Program-made: the position numbers and the translations under genes
Shown here: positions 1 to 11,850 of the stretch, piece after piece
How positions within the stretch are numbered: position 1 is the first letter of the stretch
How the letters are laid out: each line of letters starts with the position of its first letter
Assembly: GCA_008931825.1 (NCBI GenBank)
Contig: QXVZ01023544.1
Coordinates: forward strand, 6,781-40,129
DNA length: 33,349 nt
Origin: Phallusia fumigata
Taxonomy: Eukaryota > Chordata > Ascidiacea > Phlebobranchia > Ascidiidae
Direction: 5' to 3'
The notes under the pieces: model-generated
Seen by the model: the letters and a program-made list of their open reading frames with translations, nothing else
The model's database searches: none
What the model was told of the DNA's origin: nothing

Positions 1-389
1 TGTAAGGTTCTATATCACATTTTGTGTTAACCTGCATGGCCCCAGTCAGCCTTTTAGAGACATCATAACCTCAGCTGTTGTAAATAACTAATAGAAGCTG
101 GCACAGTTTCAATGTTCAATCGCAATATTTATTTTTGACTTTTGTGTGTGCTTGTTACACAAACAGCATAAAAAATTCCTGCAAATAGGACCAATTTTCT
201 GGGAAGGAGCTTTCCCATTTCTCCACTTTTTCTCACCATTGTTATGACAGTGGTTTAAAGTGTATGCATAAGTGGCAAGCCCAGTTTATGTGCTAACAAT
301 TGTCCAGGCCGGTGTATTGATCTCTATTGACACATTCACATGTATGTTGATCACAAAATGTTGCATTATGTCTCTGTTTCTTTTCACAG

Positions 390-3300
390 ATGCATCACTG
401 TGTTCAAATGAAGCCTGCTGATTCAGAGAATAAATGTGAAGACAGAAAATTGTTTGTGGGAATGATTAGTAAAAAAATGAGTGAGCAAGATGTTAGATTG
501 TTGTTTTCAAAATTTGGAAATATCGAAGAATGCAGGGTGGGTGCCATTTTGACCAAGTTAGTTGATTCTAAAACATTAGTCTTTTTCTTATTCATGTCAT
601 GAAACTTCCTTCATACTTATTTTCTTTAACACACTGTTATTTTTTAAGGTACTTGTTAGTGCAGAAGGCATAAGCAAAGGTTGTGCTTTTGTAACCTTCA
701 GCAAACGTGTATCAGCACATAATGCCATTCGTCACATGCACCAATCAACTACAATGGAGGTATGTCAGCCCCTACATTGTATTGCTTATTATGAGTTCTC
801 TTCCAAATGGAACATGTATTTATTTTTACTCTTTTTTCTTATGTTTTATCCAATGCTAGTATGTTTACATTTTTTTCGTCGAAAAAAGCCATCCAAATTT
901 TTTAGAATTTTCACACATGATAGATGGACATGTGAAGTTGTGCACTGACAACCTTCACCCTACTTTTACCCATCAGATAACCCATTTTCCCCCAAAAATT
1001 CAATTTTGTGAACTGATATATGTAGTAGCATATCTGTTTATGGTTGGTACATTGCTAGCATTTAAATACTGTTTTGTAGTTTTGGTTTGGTTCACCTATT
1101 TAACTGCCCTTTTATGCCTCCAAAACATTTGGGTAAATTATATAAAACCAAATGAGTTAAAATTTAAATAATTCACAGATTTGCTACTTCACACTGGTTG
1201 TTCAAAATTTGCAACCTTTAAATATTTAACGAGTCAGTGAGTGTCAGTCAGAGTCGGTGGTTACCCTTTCAAATCCAAAAATGGGTTTTTCCATGCAGTT
1301 CTGCCCCATAAGCAAAATATTGCAATGAAAAGGGAATGATTGACTGGTTAAGGAATGATGCAGTGGAGTGATTGGTATCACACAAAATGGGGCTGTTAGN
1401 AAGCCATCCAAAGTTTTTAGAATTTTCACACATGATAGATGGGCATGTGAAGTTGTGCACTGACAACCTTCACCCTACTTTACCCATCAAATAACCCATT
1501 TTCCCCCCAAAGTTCAATTTTGTGAACTGATATATGTAGCATATCTGTGTATGGTTGGTACATTGCTAGCATTTAAATACTGTTTTGTAGTTTTGGTTTC
1601 GTTCACCTATTTAACTGCCCCTTTTATGCCTCCAAAACATTTGGGTAAATTATATAAAACCAAATGAGTTAAAATTTATATAACTCACAGATTTTCTACT
1701 TCACACTGGTTGTTCAAAATTTGCAACCTTTAAATATTTAACGAGTCAGTGAGTGTCAGTCACAGTCAGTGGTTACCCTTTCAAATCCAAAGATGGGTTT
1801 TTCCATGCTGTTCTGCCCCATAAGCAAAATATTACAGTGAAAAGGGAGTGATTGACTGGTTAAGGAATGATGCAGTGGAGTGATTGGTATCACACAAAAT
1901 GGGGCTGTTGGGCATTATTTAACTTGTAAAAATCAAACTGATTGTTTTGAGGTAGCTGCAATACTTTTGCTATATCAGGCTGTTAAAGGTGATGCATAAC
2001 AATAGTTCTGTTGCTATTTCCTGCAGCTCACTGAAATACAGTGTAAATTTGTTTTTTATGTGTAATATTCACCCAGGGTTGCTCTGCACCAATTGTCGTC
2101 AAAATTGCTGATTCTCCAAAAGACAAAGAAAGAAAGAAACTACAATCTCAAATGGCTCAACAACTAAACCAATTTTCAAATCAGTGCAAAAATCTTGCTG
2201 GAATTGCAGCGCTGGCCCCTGTAAGCTAAATTATTGTCTTAATATGGGTTCCTTTTTTAAGGACACAATGTTTTTACTCCTTTCTTTTGTCTAATGCTTG
2301 ATTGTTTACATGTCGCAAAAAAACGGTTATCCAGATTTCTGTGAATCTGAACTTGAAATTTTTCCCTCAGTTCGCCCATTGGTTGAGACCCTCAAAACAT
2401 GTTTAAAAACTACTATATTTTTAAAGTTAATGACCTAATTTTTTTAATTTTGCTACATTGCAAGCATTAAAATGCATTCGCCCGAGTGTTTCGCATACAG
2501 ACCCCGAATATGTGTTTTCTTGCTTGCTGTTCAGCCTTGAACTCAAAAGGGCCTAATTTGAAGGGAGTTATTGACACATTTTACTAGTGGTGATGTAGGA
2601 CAGTTGGCTGTCACACCTTCAAAGGACATTGCTACAAATCTTACCCAACACAATTTTAAATGATTAAAATTTCTAACATGATCATAAGGCTTATTATGGG
2701 CCCCTTCCAAAGGTCATGATATGGCTCAGCCAACAGTTGCTGCAGGTTTACCTATTGGTTAGTGTAACTTTATTCATGCTTGTGACATGGATATTATCAT
2801 TGTCATGATGCTAAAAGTGGTTGGATTTGCCAAATATATTCTTTACTTTTGTTTGAATTTCTGTGTCTAAATATGGTTTCACACATAATTCTGAATCTAA
2901 AACTGACCACAACCTATAAACACCAGTGCCAAATAGCAAAAACATGTGTGTTGGGACCAATATGAGCAGAATTCATTTTCCATTTGGTTGTAAATAGCCT
3001 AGTGTGAGCAATGAGCAATTGGTTAGTGTGAGCAAGGCTTGGAATTAAACACAGGCTACATTACAGAGAATTTGGTTAAATTAGTAAAATTTATGTTTTT
3101 AGGCTATTTTTAAAGCTTGTGATATATTTTTGCAGATGCTTCAGAGTTTTGCTTCCTACAACAACCAAGGTTTGGGTACTGGCAACCATAATGGAACAGG
3201 TTTGTGGCAAAGGTCTAACAATGTATAGATTTGTACTCATAGCTAGCTTTTTCACACACAACGGTAATCCAGGTTGATGGAAATTCCCTGAATACAGTTT

Positions 3301-6300
3301 ATTAAACATCTTGAAACAATTAGAATGAGATAAAAACTTTTGCATTTGTAATAGTTTGTAGCTAATCCTTTCATGTAGACTATGCATTTTTAACTGTGAC
3401 CCAAGTGACAGTACCAGGGTGGACATACAATTTTACATAAAAAGGTGTTAGTATTAGCTCAACTTTTTCCCCATTTGACCCATTGGTTAACCTACAGGCC
3501 CCAAAGCATAAAATTTCAAAAACTGCTACATGAATTAATTTAAATAACCTTTAAGAACTTTTTGAAATGCTTCAAAAAAGGTACTTCTTATTGTTGTTTA
3601 AAAGTTTAACTGATAGCTTCAGTTACTAACACAAAAATGGGTGCTTCTAATTGGTTGTTGAAAATTTTAGCTTAACTTGTCAAGTCTTTACCCTAGCAGC
3701 CCCAAATATGTGTTTAAACGCTGCCTGTTTTGCCCCAAATGCAAAATGACAACGCAGGGGAGTGCTTGATGAGTTTACAACACAAGTGGCACATTGCTCA
3801 GTAGTTAGCAACAGGCTGCTACTTCACACATAAAGGAGTGTTTATTCAGGGCGGCGGGCATCTCGCTGAATAAAATTAGGCAGTGATGATGTTTGTTATT
3901 TTGCGATGTAGAAGATAGTGCGACACAACAGTATTTGTTCGTTTTATTTTTAGTCCCGCAGTTTTGCTGCCACATATAGCTGTGTGTATAGAAGAAGCAA
4001 CATCTTCAAACATATATAAAGAGATTATCATGTTTTATGACTGAAGAATCATAGCTGTTGGTACAACACCGCTGCTTCATGTGATTGTGTGGCATTAACC
4101 GAAATGCGTTTTATAGAAACATCACTACTGCAGAAATTGCATGTGTGTGATGACCCATATGTTTATGCTTGCAGAAACAATCATGTTATAAAATGCCAAG
4201 GAAATTAGGGACCCAATGTAATGCAGTTAGTAAATGTATATCCAGTGTAATAAAGTAAATGGTACATGTGGAAAACATCATTTAGGGGTGGTAGTGTATG
4301 TGGAATAAATATATGGAGAACGCCACCCCTTTAGTTCTGGTATATAATGCCAAGGAAGTTAGGGACCAAATGTAATAAAGGAAAGGAATTGATACATATG
4401 GAAAATTTTATTCAAGTGGTGGTGGTGTATGTGTAATAGTGATATTGAGAATGCCACTCATTTTGGCAATTTAACAAATAATTGGTTCGTATTTGTGATG
4501 GTAACTTTATTAACAGGTTTAAGTCCAGCTCAGTTCCAACAAGCGGTGACACTTGCAGCAGCAGCTCAAGCTCTTCTTAATCAGGGACCACATGCCATGA
4601 ATTCAAATAACCCTGCTCCTTCAAGTTCCTGTGGAATGCCATTTGGTTCAAATTTAAGTTCCAGTCCAGGTGGGTTCTTTCTGTGTATATTATGGGTCAC
4701 CCTCCTTCACACTTTTTTTTCTTTACTTTGTTTCTGTCTAACGCCAGTATGTTTCCACGGTTTGGTAAAAAAAAGGCCCTAAATCTTCTTTCAATTCACT
4801 TTTTTAACATTTTAACAAACTAACAACTCAAGCAAACTAGATATTGTGCATGGTAATCAGCACATACAAAGTTGACTTTATACATAAACATTTATTGTTG
4901 TTATGTTTCAGGTGTTCCAATTCAAAGAACCTCACATGGTGCTGCTATGTGGAATCATCATGGATGTATGGAGTTATAACTATATAACTTTTTTAGTTTA
5001 CTTGCATCAGATTGCAACATATGGCGCAAATTTAATCGTCAATATTGTGTGGCTTTTATAGTTTAAATGTAAAAGCAAAATGGAGGTTAATAGTGATGTG
5101 ATTTGAAAGTTGTTGCAATATTTAATATCATGCTTTATATTACAACTGGATGAAATAAATAGTTATTTAGGAAACCTGGTGCAAGTTTAATATCTTTTGT
5201 GTTAACGGTTTGTGAAGCGTTGTTGATGTTTTCAGCTCCATATCCAAGTGCATCAATAAACAACGGAGCATGTTCAACATCCAGTGCTAGTCCATTGGAC
5301 CAAGTGACCTTTAATGTGAACAGTCACTCTGCATCCGGAATGGCTTTGGATCTTGGACATTCTCCATCGTCTACGGTTGCTGGAGCATTTAATCCATCAA
5401 ACAATGTTTTGTCAAGTCTCACCACCCTCACATCTCCAAATTGTAAGTCTACTTTTATGTGTTACCTACACTTTTTACACCACTTTTATTTTTTAGCAAT
5501 GTATAATCATACTCTCTCTCAACAATCACATGCTGCTGCTGGAAGCCACAAAGAAGGTATAGTTATTGTATGTTTTCTTTTGTATTATTAAATATGGCCT
5601 TTAAGACAAACTTTAACTAACACATTTCCTAGCCAAAAGCCAAACTAATCCTACAAACTGCTCCTTTTGAAATTTTACTTTTTGATTTATTGTTTATGTG
5701 TCAAATGTCTCAGAAAGGTGACACATATATACTGTATTTTTAGCTTGTGCTAAAAAAATCATTACTTTTGCAAGTGTTAGACCGACATTTGAAGTTCAAC
5801 ACCAAACAATCTATAACTTTGTGTATGGGGACCCATGTGCACCTAATATTGATCCTTTATTTGGCCAATAGTGTAAATGGAATTGTAATGGTGTGAAAGC
5901 CACATTCAAAGTATAACTGCAGGGGAAAATGGCTGTCAAAAGACACAAACGAAAATTGTTATGTTGCCTTATTGCAAGGACATTTTACACAATAAAAACT
6001 GTGTCAACAGATGTTTGAACCTGGAGTATTTCATTTGCAACAATGTTCTAAAACCAGCAAATTACCAAGTTTTCAAACGGTTGCAAAATGCCTGGGCAGG
6101 GCTTGGCCAATTTGTTCTGTTACAAGACGGGGGATTAACCCTTAGACTTGCAATGTGGTAACTGAAAACAAATAATACCGACATGGCAACTGTTAAAAAT
6201 AGTGGTTTTACGTTAAAAGCTTGAACCCTGAGGTCAGTTTTGCAAGATGGTTAAATTAAACATTTGATTTTTATGGGACCCTTGTCGTAAGCACTTAAGA

Positions 6301-6409
6301 AAATTTATAAAATTGACATCCTTATAAACCTTTGAAATAAAAATGTTGAATCCAACATGCATTGTTTCAGGACCTGATGGCTCCAATTTGTTTATCTACC
6401 ACCTTCCAA
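390..6409 (+). CDS. CELF: CELF1/2-type RNA-binding protein (CUG-BP, Elav-like), internal and partial 3' exons
   Basis: Exons in order: 390-536, 649-759, 2077-2220, 3136-3199, 4517-4669, 4912-4965, 5236-5442, 5497-5556, 6371-6409 (cut at an N). All have AG acceptors, GT donors and matching phases. The first three encode RRM2 with RNP2 LFVGMI and RNP1 KGCAFVTF. The entry [13 protein letters not shown], the segment [13 protein letters not shown] and the tail [13 protein letters not shown] follow CELF1/2 rather than CELF3-6. A linker rich in Ala, Gln and Ser follows, and then the conserved [20 protein letters not shown] that opens RRM3. The Met at 390 is internal, because a strong acceptor precedes it; RRM1 lies upstream of the window. 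CELF proteins bind GU-rich RNA and control splicing, mRNA decay and translation. The remaining part of RRM3 is absent from the window, lost at assembly gaps (6410, 6877). Exon recognition is certain; linker exon boundaries are well supported. Confidence 0.96.
886..1911. repeat. Direct repeat of about 510 bp flanking a single N, within a CELF intron
   Basis: Copy 1 is 886-1399 and copy 2 is 1401-1911, separated only by the N at 1400. The copies are nearly identical, differing by scattered substitutions and small indels (for example gtagtagcat against gtagcat). This is the pattern expected when two allelic contig ends are placed side by side, not of a genuine tandem duplication. No coding potential is seen in either copy. 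Confidence 0.9.
1400..1400. other. Single-N contig join
   Basis: A lone N lies exactly at the boundary between two near-identical copies of intronic CELF sequence. It marks an assembly join with overlapping contig ends. Confidence 0.9.
4192..4465. repeat. Degenerate tandem repeat in a CELF intron
   Basis: Two diverged units, about 4192-4345 and 4346-4465, both begin with aatgccaaggaa, a short divergent stretch and then agggacc. Each continues through ggtacatgtgg or gatacatatgg to a GGTGGT-rich stretch and ends in a gagaa(c/t)gccac motif. They lie just upstream of the exon at 4517. There is no N here and divergence is higher than in the haplotype blocks, so this looks like a genuine old tandem duplication. 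No coding function is seen. Confidence 0.7.
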
Positions 6410-6410
6410 N
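6410..6410. other. Single-N contig join inside the CELF RRM3 exon
   Basis: The N interrupts the coding exon after the codons for IYHLP. The sequence that follows restarts some 480 bp upstream in the same intron. Confidence 0.9.
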
Positions 6411-6850
6411 AAAATGGCTGTCAAAAGATACAAACGAAAATTGTCACTGTTGCCTTATTGCAAGGACATTTTACACAATAAAAACTGTGTCAACAGATGT
6501 TTGAACCTAGAGTATTTCATTTGCAACAATGTTCTATAACCAGCAAATTACCAAGTTTTCAAACGGTTGCAAAATGCCTGGTCAGGGCTTGGCCAATTTG
6601 TTCTGTTACAAGACGGGGGTTTAACCCTTGCAATGTGGTAACTGAAAACAAATAATACCGACATGGCAACTGTTAAAAATAGTGGTTTTACGTTAAAAGC
6701 TTGAACCCTGAGGTCAGTTTTGCAAGATGGTTAAACTAAACATTTGATTTTTATGGGACCCTTGTCGTAAGCACTTAAGAAAATTTATAAAATTGACATC
6801 CTTATAAACCTTTGAAATAAAAATGTTGAATCCAACATGCATTGTTTCAG

Positions 6851-6876
6851 GACCTGATGGCTCCAATTTGTTTATC
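6851..6876 (+). other. CELF: Second, truncated copy of the CELF RRM3 first exon
   Basis: Twenty-six bases after the acceptor at 6841-6850 repeat the exon beginning at 6371 and stop at the N at 6877. They encode GPDGSNLFI when joined to the phase-1 base of the preceding exon. This is most simply the alternative haplotype of the same exon, truncated at a contig end. Confidence 0.85.
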
Positions 6877-6877
6877 N
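6877..6877. other. Single-N gap hiding the rest of CELF RRM3
   Basis: Unlike the other Ns, this one is not flanked by a direct repeat. Coding sequence stops before it and non-coding, GT-rich sequence follows. The rest of RRM3 and the stop codon are not seen anywhere downstream, so real sequence is missing here. Confidence 0.8.
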
Positions 6878-7562
6878 TATATTAGATGCCACTGCTTTAA
6901 TTGTCACCTGTCATGGTTCAGTCACGTTACTTCAAAAACTCACACTATTTATTTGTTGTTGTTGGCTTAATGTGCCCTTGAGGTTTCATTACCTGTTGCT
7001 TGTATTGCTCTGAGCAAAGCCCAAACAGTGTTAAGGTTCCGACTGCACGAGTTTGTCACCATATTCTCGTTGTGTTATGCCTCTCCGACGCAGCACTTAA
7101 TAGATTCAATGGTTCAGCAATTTTATTGTAAAACCCTAGTTCTATGTTGTTGCTTCATACGTTGCTGATTGCGTTTGGTTTTGTATGGGTGTGTTTGTGT
7201 AGGTCTTTTGTGTGGTCATAGTTAGTTGTTTGCTACCTAATGTGTGTTTTTCAGTGTGATGTGATATGACCTGTTTGTCAAAGTTGTGATTAAAGTTTAG
7301 CAAGTTTTGTGTTTGTTGGTTTGATTATAAAAGTTTCATGTTTGTTTAAGATTTAAGCTCTCAAAGTTTGTTTGTTTTTATGTTTTCTTGCTTGATCTTG
7401 TGTTTACTGATCTGTAATTTTGTTGTACAAGTTTTCGTCACTGTAACAGATAGGAATGGTTTTGGTATATTTTATCACATTGTATATTCTATGTTTTCCT
7501 GGATGCTCTCAGTGGTCGTATGAGGTGCATTACTGTGCCCAGTGCTTAGGCATTTTAATAAA
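6878..7562 (+). other. CELF: Probable CELF 3' UTR, ending near a poly(A) signal
   Basis: The stretch has no conserved open frame and is strikingly rich in T and G on the plus strand, with many TGTTTGTT, TGTGTGT and TTTGTGT runs between about 7130 and 7470. AATAAA at 7557-7562 is a plausible polyadenylation signal. Its position immediately after the gap in CELF, in the same orientation, suggests the 3' UTR. The junction to the coding region is not visible. Confidence 0.55.
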
Positions 7563-8607
7563 ATACATGAACCACTTCGCTGAAACACTGTAAAAGTCGA
7601 TCCCATTTTTGTTCAATTCCTAAATAATTTTATGATGTTATTGATTCTGTCATTCGTGAAGTTGCAGATTGTATCCTTTTTTTATTTCCCAACATTCTAC
7701 CTGAAGATGATTAATAGGGAAAAATTGACAATCGCAAGGTTTTTCCACACATTATTGACCTGTGATTTTTCACGGGATTTATTTGATGGCATTGTATTAT
7801 CAGATTCTACATGTTCCAAATGCGTCGATTACACGATGTTCCGAAGCGAAATTTTTCTGTTTGTTACTTGCCCATATTTTTGTTATCTACCCGTTTTTAA
7901 TTTGCAAGTTTAGTCTTTCTTTTGTTTGCTTGTTCTTTTATCTGTATTTCATCGATATAAATGTTTTATTGGCATGTATTTAAAGTATTTAAATAGCCAC
8001 TTGGATAGCTTGGCTTTATTAATGTTCTGTATTTTTGTGTGTTACGTGTTGTCTGAATATAAAAACAAAATTCTACTAGTCGTTTTCTGCTAGGAGTACT
8101 AAGGAACGAAATTTTGCGACAAAATTTTGTTGCGATATCGGATTAGTTTCGGCCCCACAATGGCTAGACTGGGTGGCGTCATGTACACAGGCCAGAGGCT
8201 AAGGGATTCGATAAATTTACTTTTGTGAAGATGACTGGTGGCTGATGTGACGCATATCACAGATTTGCCAAATGTGTTCTATTGTTTTGCAACGAAGGCA
8301 CCAAAATTATTGACGTTCAAAAGGTTTCCGGATGAGCTGTGGGCAATTAATTGTTTAAGAATTTTTTACAATTGTCTGAAAAGTAAGTTTTTTTGTAATA
8401 AAGCGACACAAACGAAAAAGCCTGAAAACTGCCACAACAAAAAATACGATACTGTAAAAAAATGTTGATACCAATAACTGCATTTCCGTTGCCTACAAAT
8501 ACGCGTTTAAGCAGTGTCTTTGGCAACTACACTAATTTAGCAACATTATGAAGCGGCAACTTCGGTACATTTAGCACTGGCGGAACAAAACACAAAATGC
8601 TGTTGTA
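7563..8607. other. Interval between the convergent CELF and BMP genes; no gene recognised
   Basis: Short open frames here (such as 7632-7913 and 8238-8468 on plus) lack conserved motifs or convincing splice context. On the minus strand an AATAAA (TTTATT at 8015-8020) could end the BMP transcript with a 3' UTR of about 590 nt. Confidence 0.5.
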
Positions 8608-11600
8608 CTAATGGCATCCACACGATTTTACAACCATGTTCTGGTATTTTTTGTACACGACGTTTGAGTTGTCAGTGAAGTAAAGAACCGAAATTCCACT
8701 CAAAGATGTTGGTGAGCAGCATGGCATAGGCGGTTTGCTTTTCTGGTCGAGCAGGTGCACAAGAGCTTGTACGATCGCATGATTGGTTGCATTTACGTGT
8801 GCATTGAGAGGAAAACCGCATTCCCCCGAGCAGTAATAAGCTGCGTAGCCAAGCGGAGCGATAATCCAATCCTGTAATCCGCAAATTTTAAGTTTAGAAA
8901 ACTAAAAATGCGGTGTTGACTCGCACAAACCAGTTCATTCACCAACGAATTTTTGTGTTTTTGTAAAGTTATACTTTTGCAGGTATTAAATTCGTGTCAA
9001 AGCCAAAGTAATTGCCACAAAACTTACCATTTAGTACTAATTTTCATAATCGAGTTTTCATACAAAATCGCCAAAATATCGAACCATCACCCTAGTCGAG
9101 CGTTTGGAAAATATCTAGTCATTTCAACGCTGCAAAAACTAAGCCTTTCGCCTGAAACTAGGTACGAAAAGTCCAAACCTCGATACAATCGGTTGCCCAA
9201 CAACACGGATATAAAATTTAGTGAGGTTTTGGCGAACAATACTTCGGTAATTTTTAAAAAGTCTACAGGTTTCTTTGACTTCCGTAATGCCAAAATATGG
9301 TATGTTGCTCTACTTACACCCCAATCAAGATCTTGGAAGTTGACATACAGATCTCGTCTGCCGCAAGTCGGCTTTTTGCGACGCTTCTTTCTGCGATCTA
9401 AAAAATCGAGTTTGTGTTAAGACGGACCAAAATTGAAAAATTCAAATCGACAGTTAATACTTATGTAAAAGAACGAATGATAATAAACAAACGTCGAATT
9501 ATGAATCGTTTATTCACGTTACACTGTTTTAATTGTGTCAAAATTTAGGCAATGTAAGGGATTTAACGAACTTTTTGATTTTTGTCCCTTTTTCGTGCCC
9601 CGTTTCGAATTGGTTTTTTGGTCAACATCTGAACTAGAATTTCCGCGACCATTAGTCGTTGTGTTTACATCTTCATCACTTTCATTTCCCTCCGCTTCCA
9701 CGCCATTTTCCAAGTCATTTTCAACATCCATTAGCGTATCGGTTGTTTGCGGTGAAAGATTTTCTGTTGTGTTTTCACTCAGATGCTCATCTAAGCAAAA
9801 TTTGCAAACTTGGTTTGGTTGGTTTACACATTGTATTTAAAAAACCGTTTAATTTTTTAGTTGTCTGGTTTTTAGCAAATATTGTTACGTGCGCAAGTAT
9901 TAGAGCACTTAGACAATATAATTTCTCCCCACCGTCATTTCCGGTTTCGTCTGTTTCCGTACTTAAGTCAAAGCTGCGACGCTGGCGTCTGCGAACGTGA
10001 TCCATTAGGTTGACTTCGCCATTTTGCGAAAAAAAAGCGACAATAAAAGCTTGCTTTGTAGACTCTCCCTTTCTTCCAACGATCTCCGCAACACTTGGTT
10101 TTATGTTTCTTCCTGTGCGCAAAGCCAACAATGAAGTTGCATATCAAATGGGTTCGCTTTCCAGGAAACTAGGCAATTTATCCAACCTTCTATGGTTTCT
10201 ACCGACACTTTTAGGCCCATATTTTTATTAGGATAGTTGATCCAGTCCCGCACGGCCCTGGTGGCGTCAAAAACTAGCCACCCGTGTTCATCAGATCTAA
10301 CAAGGCGACTTCCCAACAATATAACTCCGACCCTGCAAAACAGATTTTTTTTTAAATTTGCTACAAATGTGATCAATTAGGAAGCCCTGAGAGAATAAAA
10401 AAAAGTTTTTGGACATTTAAAAAATATATTTCGAATCGCCAGCAATAATTATACCCAGACAAATGGACTTCAAATTGGGCAACGCAACACCTTTAACAAA
10501 GCACCTTTCTTCGAATTCGAGGACAACTTGGTAAACGTTGATTCTCAGCGTTGTGTTGTCTGGCATGTTTTCCGCATGTTCCTTGTACAGACGAAATTTT
10601 GCAGCGGTCAGTCGGTCATCTAAAGTCATGTGACTTGTATCAAAAAAGAACGACCGATGTCGTCTTAAAACATTTTGCAAATGGTCAGAAGTCACTTGAA
10701 AACCATCGAAATCTGCGAAACAAATGTATTTTAGGCATTATTAGCACAAAATCATCTTTGTAACAAAATTGCAGCGTGGTGAACATGCATTTGAGGTAAC
10801 GTTGAAAGTTGCGTCCGCGCTTTAAGTCGGCAAATCAAAAGTAAATCTTAAAACTACAAAACAACACAGAGGCACTCGGGCACATGAAAACGCATTGTTC
10901 TGAACCACATAGCCGAAAGAGAATTGGGCTCAAATCCATTTTAGGGAAAGCACTTATGCGGTAAACATTCTTGAATGGTATTCACTTAAATCCCCAAAAT
11001 GGTGTTGGAAATTCCTGTCTCGCCCTAATGTCTTTTCGGAGACAGGTGTTTTGTAACTGGCTGTAATTCAGTAACCCTTGAAAACACCAGCAAAACCCAA
11101 ATTATTCACGAATTTTTTGGACCTGAAGACCGTTGATCACCGTTCAGAATTATATTTGAACTTTAATACAGATGTTTTCATTGTTACGATAGTTTACTCT
11201 TTATAGGCCTACTGGCAATCCTTACCGTTGTGATTTTTCGTGTTGACGAAACTCATGACAAGATCAGAGTCGTCCAACAGTTGCGTTTCTACTTCGTTTG
11301 TTAAAATATTGTTGTAAGTTCCAACCCGAGGAGAATTGTTGATTGGGTCCCTTTGGCTGTCAAACACTCCAACTTCGTTTGTCATTATTCCACTGTCTTC
11401 AAGATATCGGTTCAAATAGGGCGAAATCATTGCATGCTCCATTTCGGAGGTCAGTTGGATTCCTGCGGGCAGTGTCCATGGTTGTCTGCCACTATCGTAT
11501 CGGTTACTTGCTATCGAATTGGTTTGAAGCCCGATATGTTCCAACGATACTTTATTATAGAGTCCCAACATGTAAAGGGGAGCAGAAGTTTTTTCAATAG

Positions 11601-11850
11601 CGCGAACGCCATTTGGACGTGGACGGTGATTTAGTCCCAAAACAGATAAAATTTCTCTTTGAATTTCTCGGCGTTGCCGACCGACCAATCTTTTGTGTAG
11701 ATATGTGCGCGTTGCCCCTTCGTGAGTTAAGATATACGATTCCACATTTGCGAAATAAACGATTGTTATAACACTAAACAAATACATTAAGATTCGACTA
11801 ATGCCGAAAATGCGCATGGAAAACATCGGGCAGATTGATGATTTGTTCAT
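8608..11850 (-). CDS. BMP5-8: BMP5/6/7/8-type TGF-beta family ligand precursor
   Basis: Seven exons, in transcript order: 11850-11226, 10712-10505, 10332-10187, 10112-9933, 9790-9572, 9397-9318, 8871-8608. Phases agree throughout and predict about 573 aa. A hydrophobic signal segment ([14 protein letters not shown]) precedes the propeptide motifs [42 protein letters not shown] and AFIVAFF. A basic cleavage site RRRQRR lies at about residues 367-372. The mature domain has all seven cysteines, the conserved NAT glycosylation site, [26 protein letters not shown] and the terminal SCGCH. It would act as a secreted dimer signalling through BMP receptors. The start is uncertain: Met at 11850, 11826 or 11817 each precede the signal segment, and the open frame continues to 12051. 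Odd points: a long acidic then basic extension before the first cysteine, and a weak donor (GTTCGT) after exon 5, chosen because it keeps frame. Confidence 0.96.

Larger units (their letters stand above)
5926..6876. repeat. Direct repeat of about 470 bp containing the start of the CELF RRM3 exon, flanking a single N
   Basis: Copy 1 is 5926-6409 and copy 2 is 6411-6876. Both contain the same intron end and acceptor (attgtttcag) followed by the first bases of the RRM3 exon, and both are then cut off by an N. The copies differ by a few substitutions and short indels. The second copy is therefore read as the other allele, not an extra exon. Confidence 0.9.

Noticed and set aside
886-1911. Tandem duplication of a CELF intron segment as a biological event
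   Set aside because: The single N sits exactly between the copies, and the same pattern recurs at four other Ns, so an assembly artefact is the simpler explanation.
7632-7983. Two overlapping plus-strand frames (93 and 73 aa) downstream of CELF
   Set aside because: Hydrophobic, T-rich composition without conserved motifs or splice context; typical of AT-rich non-coding DNA.
8110-8135. Palindrome caaaattttg with flanking gcgacaaaatttt/ttgcg, considered as a hairpin or element end
   Set aside because: Short and AT-rich, with no matching partner at a sensible distance; expected by chance.
8672-8884. Minus-strand 70-aa open frame with several cysteines
   Set aside because: It is an out-of-frame shadow of the last BMP5-8 exon, whose true frame carries the cystine-knot motif.
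8953-9420. Plus-strand 155-aa open frame, the longest uninterrupted plus-strand frame in the BMP region
   Set aside because: It lies opposite BMP5-8 exon 6 and its introns, has no recognisable motif, and is better explained as an antisense shadow.
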